Of a stretch of DNA of 64,000 bases, positions 58,101 to 64,000 are shown piece after piece. The DNA is taken from NCBI RefSeq assembly GCF_026230105.1, contig NC_079476.1, positions 8,756,709 through 8,820,708 on the forward strand, written 5' to 3'. Made by a program: the position numbers and the translations under genes. This DNA comes from Diorhabda sublineata (taxonomy: Eukaryota > Arthropoda > Insecta > Coleoptera > Chrysomelidae). Position 1 is the first letter of the stretch. Every line of letters starts with the position of its first letter. A model generated the notes under the pieces. The model had not been told where the DNA came from, did no database searches, and was given only the letters and a program-made list of their open reading frames with translations.

Positions 58101-60416
58101 TTTAAATATTCCAAACGCTTTCCTGATGTGTGTTCTAAATGGGAAATATTTTATAAAATTCAACGCCAAACATCAAATTATCGCTTGTGTGAAAATAATT
58201 TTCTGGAAAGTGATTTTAGAAATTTCAATAGAAAAATTTTAAAGTATAAAGCTATCCCATCTATTCTTACCTCATTGTCTACTTCCATTTATGAAGATCA
58301 CAGTTAAGCCAAAGTTAATGACCGTATAGTAAACTAAGAACATTCATATGCTGTAAATACAGGTATAGTAGACACAGAGAGTGTTCGTGCCTCAACATCT
58401 AGCATTTTAGCTATAGAAGAGCTATTGGAGTTTTCAAGTGAATTTTCAGAATCCATTGTTACAGAGGAAATTGGTAGTTTTGACAAACAAAAAGTTCATC
58501 GGAATACAACAGTGAAAACATAAAAATTGAAAAACAGTTTGAAAAATAACAAAGAGCAATTAAAGACATTGAAGAAGATGTGTGAAATTGGGACATTTGA
58601 CTGTATAGAAGAAAGTTTAAATAATGTATCGAAAGAATTCAATAATTACAGCTAAGAAAAATTCAGACAAGATACAGTAAAACGATGACTATACAGGATG
58701 AAAATTTTGCTCTTTCTATAAACTAAATTACTGAACACACTGTTTATACTACGACTACACCAACCTCACAATTACAACACGCGTTTCGATAACCAAGTTA
58801 TCATCTTCAGAGGCTAAAGGTAAACAGTGACATTGTGGGTGTTGGTGTGGTGGTAGTGTAAACAGTTTGTTCAGTATGAATATCCCCAACGGTTCCAAAA
58901 ATTCCAACTTTGCTGTTGTATTTTATGTATCTCTGGTATCAATATTGCTCATTTTTGACTTATGTTATGGACACATAACATTAAACCTTTTAAAATACCT
59001 TCATATTTATATTCATTAACAAACTTTTATGTTTTTTGGCTCACTTGTATTAACAGTAATATTTTTTGTCAAATCACAAAATCATTGTATTACATCATTG
59101 TAATATTTTGTCAGTTTTCATTTTAAAAGTGATATTGTAATCATGTCTACTAGTTTTCCTTGGTTTAGTTGAACATGTATGGTAAATTTTACTTTGTAAA
59201 TGTTCAAGATGTTTTTTATTGTGAATTCAGGGAATTGGGTGGAAATGAATAACATAGAATACAATAGATATTCTATATTGATAGGTTAGTTCTGCCTCGT
59301 ACCATCGATGGCACTGTATGTCTCCGAATAATCGTCGTACTTATGGATCTATTTTATACTGTTTTCAATTAACTAGATGTAAGTTCATCTTCTATGAACT
59401 TACTTAACTAACATGGAAATTCTTAAATCCTAAAGTCCTACTCATTAGTATATCCTAGTTTCTAGTAATTTTATCAACACTACCATTTACTAACTCAAAT
59501 GGTTTGAGCCTATTAAGCTTTCTCACTAAATTGGCATTGTCTAGGAGTTGGATAATCTAAACATTCCCAAGTTGTTGTATCCTTTGTTCATGGCTACTGG
59601 CGAATTAAACTATAGTCTGGTTAACAAGTCCTTATGGAGATCACTGTTACGGCAGTATTAAGATGCATTAACAATGTTCCTAATATTTTATTTTGGAAAC
59701 GTTGTATCACTTAAATATTACTTTTACTGACATAGCCTCAAAAATGTATGCCATATGTCCAGCCAGGCTTCAATATATGTTTGTGGAGAAGCAGTTTGTT
59801 TTGTGTTCCTTTTTAGAAGACAGTACATCTTTTTATAATTTATACCATTTCTTTTCAACGCGAATCCTTGTGAATAATTCATTTTTTCAATAATGTGCAA
59901 TAATTTTTTTCAATTTGAAAGGACAATATGACTTCCAGAGGAACTAATGCAGTTGTAATGAGTAAGATGGGGTCCTCAAACAACAAACTGTCATAAAACA
60001 TCTGCCTTTTTGATATAAAATTTATACACATTAGTAATTATGTTGCCTTTTTGAACATTATTTTCATAGGAATAAAACTACTTACTTAATAGAATGAAGT
60101 GGTACCTCCTTTATTCCATTTTCCATTTCAATTCTACATGGAACAATTGGAGGTGAGGGTACATCCAAATTATATAATTTTTCTAATAAATTCACAGAAA
60201 AACCTTTTCGAGCAAAGGGTCTACCTCTGCTACCATCTTTTGGAATTGATAAGTTTTGTTTTTTAAATTCCGTCCAATCCTTTGGATGTTTATGCACAGG
60301 TGAATATCTATCTTTATTTTTAACATCCTCCGGAGTAGGAGATTTACGACTGAAAGAATCTGTACGTCTGTAATTTCTCTGTTTTATTCCTCTCCGTTTA
60401 AATTGTTTGTTTCGAT
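40148..60416 (-). CDS. Large lysine-rich RS-domain nuclear protein, C-terminal ten exons (5' partial)
   Basis: Minus-strand exons in order: 60416-60086, 57907-57764, 53264-50962, 48521-48294, 48032-47662, 47573-47277, 43968-43832, 41832-41655, 41520-41211, 40197-40148. Every junction has AG/GT and the phases join without a stop, giving about 1,450 codons ending NHFNYSL. Features in order: basic SR-like start with KDWTEFKKQNLSIPKDGSRG; PTRHQLYGFITKERQQCIRD; a 768-codon exon dominated by K/E/S with poly-lysine nuclear-localisation clusters (KKKKKKRKSRSRRSSSSEDS); an RS domain across the junction (RRRRKSPERYRSRSPS, RRRTPSPRRRSPRRSVSPR); a charged coiled coil (EERKAEREKRKLERETKRK); KKVQFADGIRPGEGTSPS; and a proline-rich tail. 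This suggests a nuclear RNA-processing or transcription factor. PHRF1-like is my best guess but unproven: no PHD, RING or SRI domain is in view. Confidence 0.8.
40385..40690 (-). pseudogene. Mariner transposase fragment, left arm of a head-to-head pair
   Basis: The minus strand reads VDSELYTSICLPEVLENIRE, then ILHHDNASFHRLVQTNTFLN (second catalytic Asp), QNIELM, an indel, LPYSPC-STSEEAVDAF and YQKCIDLDGECFEKQ-stop. It matches the plus-strand copy at 40708-41100 closely at DNA level, so the two form an inverted repeat. It lies in the last intron of the large minus-strand gene. Confidence 0.8.
40708..41100 (+). pseudogene. Mariner transposase C-terminal fragment, right arm of a head-to-head pair
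   Basis: Open for 130 codons. After a non-mariner leader (AERSRVNAKL, encoded by the GC-rich centre) comes QRRTVNSELYTSICLPEVF, LYHDNASSHRLVQTNTFLNS (second Asp), HPLYSPCLASNNFFLFPQIK and LSTPEEVVDALKSHVSEVPQS. In this SETMAR-like mariner group the third catalytic block should be 'SPDLAPNDFF'; here it is SPCLASNNFF, so the catalytic Asp is Asn. The start is not that of a transposase: the reading frame begins inside the joint between the two inverted copies. Confidence 0.85.
42551..43490 (-). mobile_element. Penelope-like element with hammerhead-bearing inverted ends
   Basis: A body of about 510 bp flanked by inverted arms. The right arm (43490-43288) and left arm (42551-42778) are inverse throughout: ACACTCACAATTAC, hammerhead core, TCTTCAGAG-CTGAAGAT, an ACTTACCTG-containing spacer, and AATTAAT-CCAGCGG-AAAACCTCCT. 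The body, on the minus strand, encodes the end of a Penelope polyprotein: KYIPAGSRENFKLVYKSNN, then the GIY-YIG nuclease pieces SGIHEISCGIWYIGQTKRSV and IRFKEFIAHLKYG, then IINC..IH.KALKLL. RT catalytic motifs are missing, so it is an internally deleted copy. It lies in an intron of the large minus-strand gene, same orientation. Confidence 0.8.
42621..42667 (-). ncRNA. Hammerhead ribozyme motif, type I, in the Penelope-like element
   Basis: On the minus strand: stem I strand CAGUCU (42667-42662), core CUGAAGA (42661-42655), one extra U, stem II GAUAAC-UUA-GUUAUC, GAAA, short stem III closed by A-U with loop, cleavage triplet AUC (ending 42627), then the other stem I strand AGAUAG. Stem I pairs U-A, C-G, U-A, G-U. 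All catalytic core residues are present. The bulged U after CUGAAGA departs from the simplest consensus, though some natural hammerheads have an extra base there. Activity is inferred, not shown. Confidence 0.6.
44300..45880 (+). pseudogene. Jockey/R1-group LINE: endonuclease and RT start, degenerate
   Basis: Begins with a gag-like KVAILPKAFPETDLIAEDA (44309). An endonuclease-like region follows (RSCILVRNDINHLCLLEFLT; EIVIVSSYLDGNEPVLLPEL; RLVEYCQRK, 44690-44890), matching the AP-endonuclease layout of these LINEs. Then come a linker (CPIQKSKKVAMFPGGMSICPS; HMALKKPDSSFTENEEDRAQ near 45360) and the RT start in broken form (IPKAGKK-TVQPKSFRPISFTS near 45510-45570). Stops and frameshifts throughout; no 3' end. 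Intronic in the large minus-strand gene, opposite orientation. Confidence 0.7.
45890..47276. other. Intron of the large minus-strand gene, no feature recognised
   Basis: AT-rich; an open frame at 46805-47035 (plus) has no family signature. Confidence 0.35.
48620..48666. repeat. Tandem duplication of a 23 bp unit
   Basis: The unit tagatagaggacgttttaga at occurs twice head to tail, differing only at the last base. Too short for a satellite; a local replication slip in the intron. Confidence 0.8.
49580..49815 (+). pseudogene. Mariner transposase N-terminal fragment
   Basis: Plus-strand pieces TEDDARSGHPKETISNKNIKK, PKIIL and ERVGHIVKECLVMQKLY match the linker and second HTH of mariner transposases ('TEDD.RSGRP....T.ENI..VH.M...DR......IA....IS...V..I....L.M.KL'). 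The catalytic domain is absent. Frameshifts between pieces. Confidence 0.6.
49935..50060 (+). pseudogene. Possible DDE_Tnp_4-type transposase trace
   Basis: The open stretch KNNKIKFYTGLPSFQ carries the 'FYTGLPS' phrase seen before the HTH of THAP/IS4-like (DDE_Tnp_4) transposases in animals. Nothing after it is recognisable. Weak, single-motif evidence. Confidence 0.3.
50226..50315 (+). repeat. Half copy of the Penelope hammerhead repeat
   Basis: The plus strand reads TCTCTGAAAACGCACGCCAG AGAGTGTAATTGTGAGTG then TTGGTGTAATGG. This is the right arm of the family with stem II and part of the core deleted. No left arm. Confidence 0.65.
53400..55100. other. Intron of the large minus-strand gene, no feature recognised
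   Basis: Plus-strand open stretches around 54490-54700 suggest an old transposase (ESVTPVFDFMQSIPLTFLPV), but I cannot match a family and do not call it. Confidence 0.3.
55112..55551. mobile_element. hAT-type MITE
   Basis: Starts CAGAGGCGGAGTTG and ends TAAATCTAGCTCTG. The neighbouring 8-mers gatgcttc (55104-55111) and actgcttc (55552-55559) agree at six positions. The GC-rich left end (gccggccctggg; cggcgggtcgacggc) and termini group it with the MITEs at 24276 and 28182. The 77-codon open frame at its left end is not a gene. Confidence 0.7.
55743..57310. repeat. Tandem array of a roughly 260 bp unit
   Basis: The phrase GAAGAAACAA(C/G)CCTA(G/A) opens units at 55743, 55998, 56261 and 56999, with a decayed fifth at 57287. 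Shared internal landmarks are gttctgttggaatttctcca, cattcgctagccaccttta and ttgtgaattattgagagtta. Spacings are 255, 263, 738 and 288; the long one is a normal unit plus a 475 bp LINE insertion. Weaker echoes (tatctggttggaaac) continue to about 57490. Noncoding, intronic. Confidence 0.9.
56346..56820 (+). mobile_element. 5'-truncated Jockey LINE inserted in the tandem array
   Basis: Open piece TYKIELWECASKSSIALVQRGQ.., SKMLRSLVNTPCYITNKLIH and QDLYIPTIQE, then NNRRPKRSWPIDLK-stop: the standard Jockey RT C-terminus. It ends with a poly-A run at 56812-56820. The flanks agagttcgtgaatc (56332-56345) and agagtttgtgagtc (56821-56834) are a 14-bp target duplication with two changes. The coding frame is still open over 66 codons, so it is among the younger insertions here. 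Confidence 0.88.
58060..58420 (+). pseudogene. THAP-domain fragment
   Basis: The plus strand reads HNFFKYSKRFPDVCSKWEIF, then SNYRLCENNFLESDFRNFNR, KILKYKAIPSI: the THAP order 'F..FP.....C..W', 'LCS.HF...DF', 'L...AVPSI'. The zinc-binding His of 'HF' reads Asn. An acidic region (SILAIEELLEFSSEFSESIV) follows. Frameshifts follow near 58320. Intronic remnant. Confidence 0.6.
58725..58895. repeat. Penelope-type hammerhead palindrome, best-preserved arms
   Basis: The left arm CTGAACACACTGTTTATACT ACGACTACACCAAC..CTCACAATTA is the inverse of the right arm CATTGTGGGTGTTGGTGTGG TGGTAGTGTAAACAGTTTGTTCAG. They join at CATCTTCAGAGGCTAAAGGTAAACAG. The sequence just right of it (ccccaacggttccaaaaatt cc) is the outer end seen at the left of the copies at 35.2, 42.5 and 62.6 kb. 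No coding content. Confidence 0.85.
58771..58816 (-). ncRNA. Hammerhead-like motif with intact core, altered cleavage region
   Basis: The minus strand gives CUGAAGA (58810-58804), U, stem II GAUAAC-UUG-GUUAUC (six perfect pairs) and GAAA. It then reads CGCGUGUUGUAAUUGUG, where the GUC cleavage triplet and the start of the stem I strand are shortened. Probably an inactive relative of the motif at 42621. Confidence 0.45.
58960..60085. other. Intron of the large minus-strand gene, no feature recognised
   Basis: AT-rich; an open frame at 59693-59893 lacks any signature. Confidence 0.35.
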
Positions 60417-60990
60417 CTAAAAAAAAAATTATGTCACTGTAGGAATTTCATCCATTTATCTCATAGACAAAAATGTAGTTAAATATTTGCTAGTCTAGTA
60501 AAATTTCAACATCACAAATTTTATTGTTGTTTAGAATAAATTTGATAGTGAGATTTACTATAGTCGAACAGAGTGTATAGTCTAAGGAAACAAATAGTGT
60601 TGTTATAGTCAATTTATGATAATTCAACATACCAAACATAATAATCAGAAGAAATCTACTATGAGTTAAAAAAGACTCATGTCGTACAAAGTTAGGATCA
60701 AAAGAAATTATGAAGAGAAAATAGAAATACATAACAAAAAAAAAACACTCAAATATTATGGCGTTATTATAAGAAAAATGAATATAATAAATGGAACAAG
60801 CTCCATTTCTAATACATAAACAGTAACAACAATCCAACAAAAAGAAATCTTCTCACATAAAGACCAACAAAATAGTCAATACAGCTTAAAACAAATAATG
60901 ACCATGGATTTAAATATGTAAAAAATGGAAGAAATTACTGAATCGAAGCCCCAGAGTCTTACAAGAACAAAATTTACTGATATCTAGTAA
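60417..60990. other. Upstream intron of the large gene, no feature recognised
   Basis: Begins with the poly-pyrimidine acceptor tract of the exon ending at 60416 (minus strand). A hydrophobic open frame at 60490-60840 is an AT-rich artefact. Confidence 0.4.
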
Positions 60991-60999
60991 TAAGGAAAC

Positions 61000-61325
61000 C
61001 CCAACTCAAACGATGTGTTCTTTTTCTTTAATAGTATCCCTATCCTATTTAATCCCGAATGTTTATCCTCCCCGTGACCCCTACTCAAGTTGCTGAGTTC
61101 CAGATCTCATAAAATCTTCTTGGTAGTCTGCCTAGTGGTCTCCATACGTTTGGTTTCCGGTCTTTTGCTCATTTTAATCATCTTTTTTATGGCATTCATT
61201 TATAATCTCTCCAACCTCGTTTACGTTCTCTAATCTATCTCAGAACATCTCGAATTTCTAGTTCTTCTCTAATATCCTGACTTTTAATTTCATCTCTAAG
61301 GCCTCTCGCTCACTCAAACGCTATA
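61000..61325 (-). pseudogene. LINE reverse transcriptase C-terminal trace
   Basis: The minus strand from 61320 reads ARGLRDEIKSQDIREELEIR, then in broken frames RKRGWRDY, KDRKPNVWRPLGRLPRRF. It resembles 'R.E.IR.EL.I....(R)....W..H..RM' followed by 'GRP...W' at the end of insect LINE RTs. Short and decayed. Confidence 0.45.
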
Positions 61326-61935
61326 ATACTGAAAAAAATCGGATTTCTATTAAAATAAATGAAAAACCTAAACGACTTCAACTCTCCAAATATTTATTGG
61401 TAGTGAATTTGAAATTTTGCAGGAAGTCTAGTATCACCAAAAATCTCATACCAGAAACTGTAGTTGCACAAAAGCTTCACTTCACCTGCTCCAATTCCAC
61501 AGCTGGTACCAAAAATTAATATACAGATATAATGAACTAATTAAATAAATTATCGTCATCATGATCCAAAATATAACACATCCACCTCTAAAATGTTCTA
61601 GCTGTTGTGCTGAAGATCATGGGGATAGTAACTAAAATTCCAGAACAGTCCAACGAAACTAATAGATGGTATCGTCAACAATAATATTAAATCGTTAAAC
61701 AAAGCTCAAAATAAAAAAAATACAAAAGGAAAAACTTAATAAGAAATTAGGAAAAATATTTATTGAAATACAGAGTAGATATAGTTGTACACTTTTCTCA
61801 CACAATTTCACAAACATAACCCATCGACAGTGTGAAAAATATCAAATTTTCATCTATTATGGGTCAACAGGTACATCCTCAAAAAACTCCTAATAATGAT
61901 ATAATGCATAAACTTTGCACTTTGTTTGATTTTCT

Positions 61936-62190
61936 GAGCTGTCAATCAATCTAAAATGTCCCCTTATATCGTGCATGTAATTTTTTCATGAAAATTGATA
62001 GTTCAAAACTATAATAGAAACATTTATTCTAGATTATATTCATTGACTATAATTCTATTTATCAAAAATGAGTTCGAAGTTAATAGATTTTAAGCTGGTT
62101 TGTTTGTTTTAATTCCTATAGTTTTGATCTATCAATTTTCATGAAAAAATTACATGCAGGGTATGAGGGGACTTTTTTGATTGACAGCTC
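61936..62190. mobile_element. 255 bp MITE with 78 bp inverted repeats
   Basis: GAGCTGTCAATCAATCTAAA at the left is inverse to the right end TTTTTTGATTGACAGCTC. Pairing continues through TGTCCCCT/AGGGGAC, GCATGTAATTTTTTCATGAA/its inverse and ATCAATTTTC. The spacer is about 95 bp and noncoding. No clear target-site duplication. Confidence 0.8.
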
Positions 62191-62640
62191 CTGGACTATA
62201 AAGACAGCAGCACAATATGTAGAAAATTTCTTGATAAAAAATTAGTTTCAAAAACACTACCTATTTCAGTCCTTATGAAAATAAATAAATAAAAACGAAA
62301 ATAGGGCGAAACGTCTTTTATCTGTTTTTTTTGTTAAATTGATTAAATATCAAAATCATAAAAATGTTTAAGAAGTAAAAAGTTAAAGAAATTTATAAAG
62401 ACAGTTAGGAGCAGGTTCCTCCATAGCTAAATATAAGAAAAAAGAAAAAAAGAAACGATCATTCTTAAATAAATGTGAAGCAACATATTTTACTATCCTT
62501 TTCGTGGGAATATTGAATGCAAAATCCTTTTCTTATAAGATATTATACTTTTATAATATTGACTTTAAGATAATTTTGGAAGTAAAGTTTTTCATTTTAA
62601 AACATCTGTTAAACACATTTTTAACTTTTACAATTTGCAA

Positions 62641-62760
62641 TTTCTGGAACTGTTGGCGAAATTTATACTGAATACACTGTTTACACCAACACTCACAATT
62701 ACACTGTCTGACGCGCGTTTCGATAACCAAGTCTTCAGAGACTGAAGGTAAACTGTTTGT
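62641..62760 (-). repeat. Half copy of the Penelope hammerhead repeat
   Basis: Outer end tttctggaactgttggcgaa, then ACACTGTTTACACCAACACT CACAATTACACTGTCTGACG, ending at cagagactgaaggtaaactg. Only the left arm and the joint remain. Confidence 0.75.
62701..62744 (-). ncRNA. Hammerhead motif with GUC cleavage site, stem II shortened
   Basis: Minus strand: CAGUCU (62744-62739), CUGAAGA (62738-62732), CUUGGUUAUC where the first stem II strand is deleted, GAAA, ACGCGCGU stem III, GUC ending 62710, then AGACAG pairing with CAGUCU (U-A, C-G, U-A, G-C). This copy best preserves the cleavage triplet and stem I, but lost half of stem II, so it should not fold as is. Confidence 0.5.
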
Positions 62761-62769
62761 TTTCTAAGT

Positions 62770-64000
62770 TCCAAGTAGGACTACAATTAAGTGTATCTGT
62801 CTAAATAACGGCGTATTATTGCCGTTCATTTGCCTTTTAAGGAATACTTTCTCACATAAGATAAACCTATTTTTAAAAGTTTTTATAAAAATAATAAATT
62901 TATAAAATGAGGTATCTACGCCTATGGTAGATATATCAAACAAAATTGTCGCAAGGATTTTTATAATCTGCAATTGATATTGGAATAACTATAACTGTAA
63001 AGTAGCTTAGTATGACTATAAACAACAAATTTAACTTTAATAAAAACATAAAAATAGCACTTTCAATGAATAACATACAAAAACAGGGGCATAAGCAATA
63101 AAACTGCATCATATACATAAAAAGGTTTTTGTAAACAGATACTCTAATGTGGCTATATAATACTCGTCAACATGAACACCTGTTGAGATAGCAGAAACAG
63201 CAACCATAAGATTCATCACAATAACAAGGTATCAATCACACCAACTACACAATTCAGCAATTAAAACAAAAATATCTCAGAAGACAGTTTGGGAAGTTAT
63301 AAATACAAGAAAACTAAAGTGATGTTGAAGTTAAAATACAATAAAGCTTTTTATTCTTATACAAATTTTTATTAATACCAAATCTATTATATTAAACATT
63401 GTATTACAGGCTGAAGGACATCGGTAGATGGCCATTTGATGGTCTTAATAGTTAGGACAAAACAAGGAAAAGACGTAAGAGTAAAAATTTTTAAATATTG
63501 GTGAAAATAAACTGTTCTAACAATAATTTCCTATTTAAAATAAGGCAACATTGTAAGAATGTAACCCAGAGAGAGAAACAACCTCTTGTGTTGGGAAGCA
63601 TTAGGATCTGTTAATCACCTAGTTACAAAGTGTCCCTTAATTAAGGTTTGCCTACCTGACTTTTAAAGTATTTGTTAAGATTTATTATACACTGACCACT
63701 CCTAATGGGAATAATTAAGCGATTCCAAGTGTCCCTTGAAGTTCCATTAACGTATCAAATTACTTAATTTCATTTTATATTGATGTGACTCTAACCAAAA
63801 TAAATACCAAATACCAAAATTGTGTACAATAGAATTTTGGTATTTTGGTTTGTAAGCGGATACGAGGCTTTTAATAGTTTGGCATTTGTCGAGTACAGTA
63901 GTCGGAATATTGAAACCAAGTTTAATTAATTATTTTCTTGCTTGCTATGTGGATGCAATGAATTAATTAACAATTATAAATGGTCATACATCTTCCAAAC
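62770..64000. other. No gene recognised
   Basis: AT-rich; short open frames are artefacts. A small inverted repeat, aaaattgtgtacaatagaattt tggtatttt, lies near 63815. The N-terminal exons of the large minus-strand gene were sought here and not found. Confidence 0.4.

Noticed and set aside
1..64000. CRISPR arrays, tRNA or rRNA genes, bacterial operons
   Set aside because: None seen: no regularly spaced short repeats with unique spacers, no cloverleaf with A/B boxes that I could defend, and all genes have a spliced eukaryotic structure.

Overview
This is an AT-rich, intron-rich, transposon-laden piece of an arthropod nuclear genome. It is probably an insect; I cannot name the order. The evidence is spliced genes with GT/AG junctions, a complete metazoan sideroflexin gene, and a TE mix typical of insects: rosa-like and other mariners, PIF/Harbinger, pogo/Tigger, hAT, copia, Jockey, R2-like and Penelope elements. 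There are no operons, CRISPR arrays or bacterial genes.

Host genes. (1) One minus-strand exon at 1844-2019 resembles the N-terminal dimerisation region of an anoctamin (TMEM16); the rest should lie left of the window. (2) A complete plus-strand sideroflexin-2 gene, with five coding exons from 22885 to 34835, encodes 324 residues. (3) The C-terminal part of a large minus-strand nuclear-type protein has ten exons between 60416 and 40148, about 1,450 codons. It has a very lysine/glutamate-rich body, an RS domain, a charged coiled coil and a proline-rich tail. I could not name it securely; its N-terminus lies right of the window. Genes 2 and 3 converge tail to tail about 5.3 kb apart.

Layout. 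1-22 kb is a transposon graveyard: CR1-like LINE, a 2.0 kb Tigger element, a Helitron helicase piece, a 518 bp palindrome, a BED-hAT remnant, an R2-like LINE, a PIF/Harbinger element sharing a target-site triplet with a second Harbinger-type MITE, a rosa-like mariner with inverted repeats over 600 bp long, and a deleted copia element next to a LINE. 22.9-34.8 kb is sideroflexin, with MITEs and mariner fragments in its introns; one hAT MITE makes up nearly all of intron 2. 35-40 kb is intergenic, with THAP, Tc1 and LINE remnants. 40-60.4 kb is the large nuclear-protein gene. Its introns hold a head-to-head mariner, a Penelope-like element, two Jockey-type LINE pieces and a 260 bp tandem repeat. 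60.4-64 kb has a LINE remnant, a MITE and otherwise nothing recognisable.

Most interesting signal. A dispersed family of short palindromes (35.2, 38.2, 50.2, 58.8 and 62.7 kb) also forms the inverted ends of the Penelope-like element at 42.55-43.49 kb. Each carries a motif that folds as a small type I hammerhead self-cleaving ribozyme: CUGAAGA core, GAUAAC/GUUAUC stem II, GAAA, a two-pair stem III and a GUC or AUC cleavage site. In the palindromes the motif faces both ways. Hammerheads in Penelope-like elements are known; the head-to-head, body-less miniature form is what deserves a second look.
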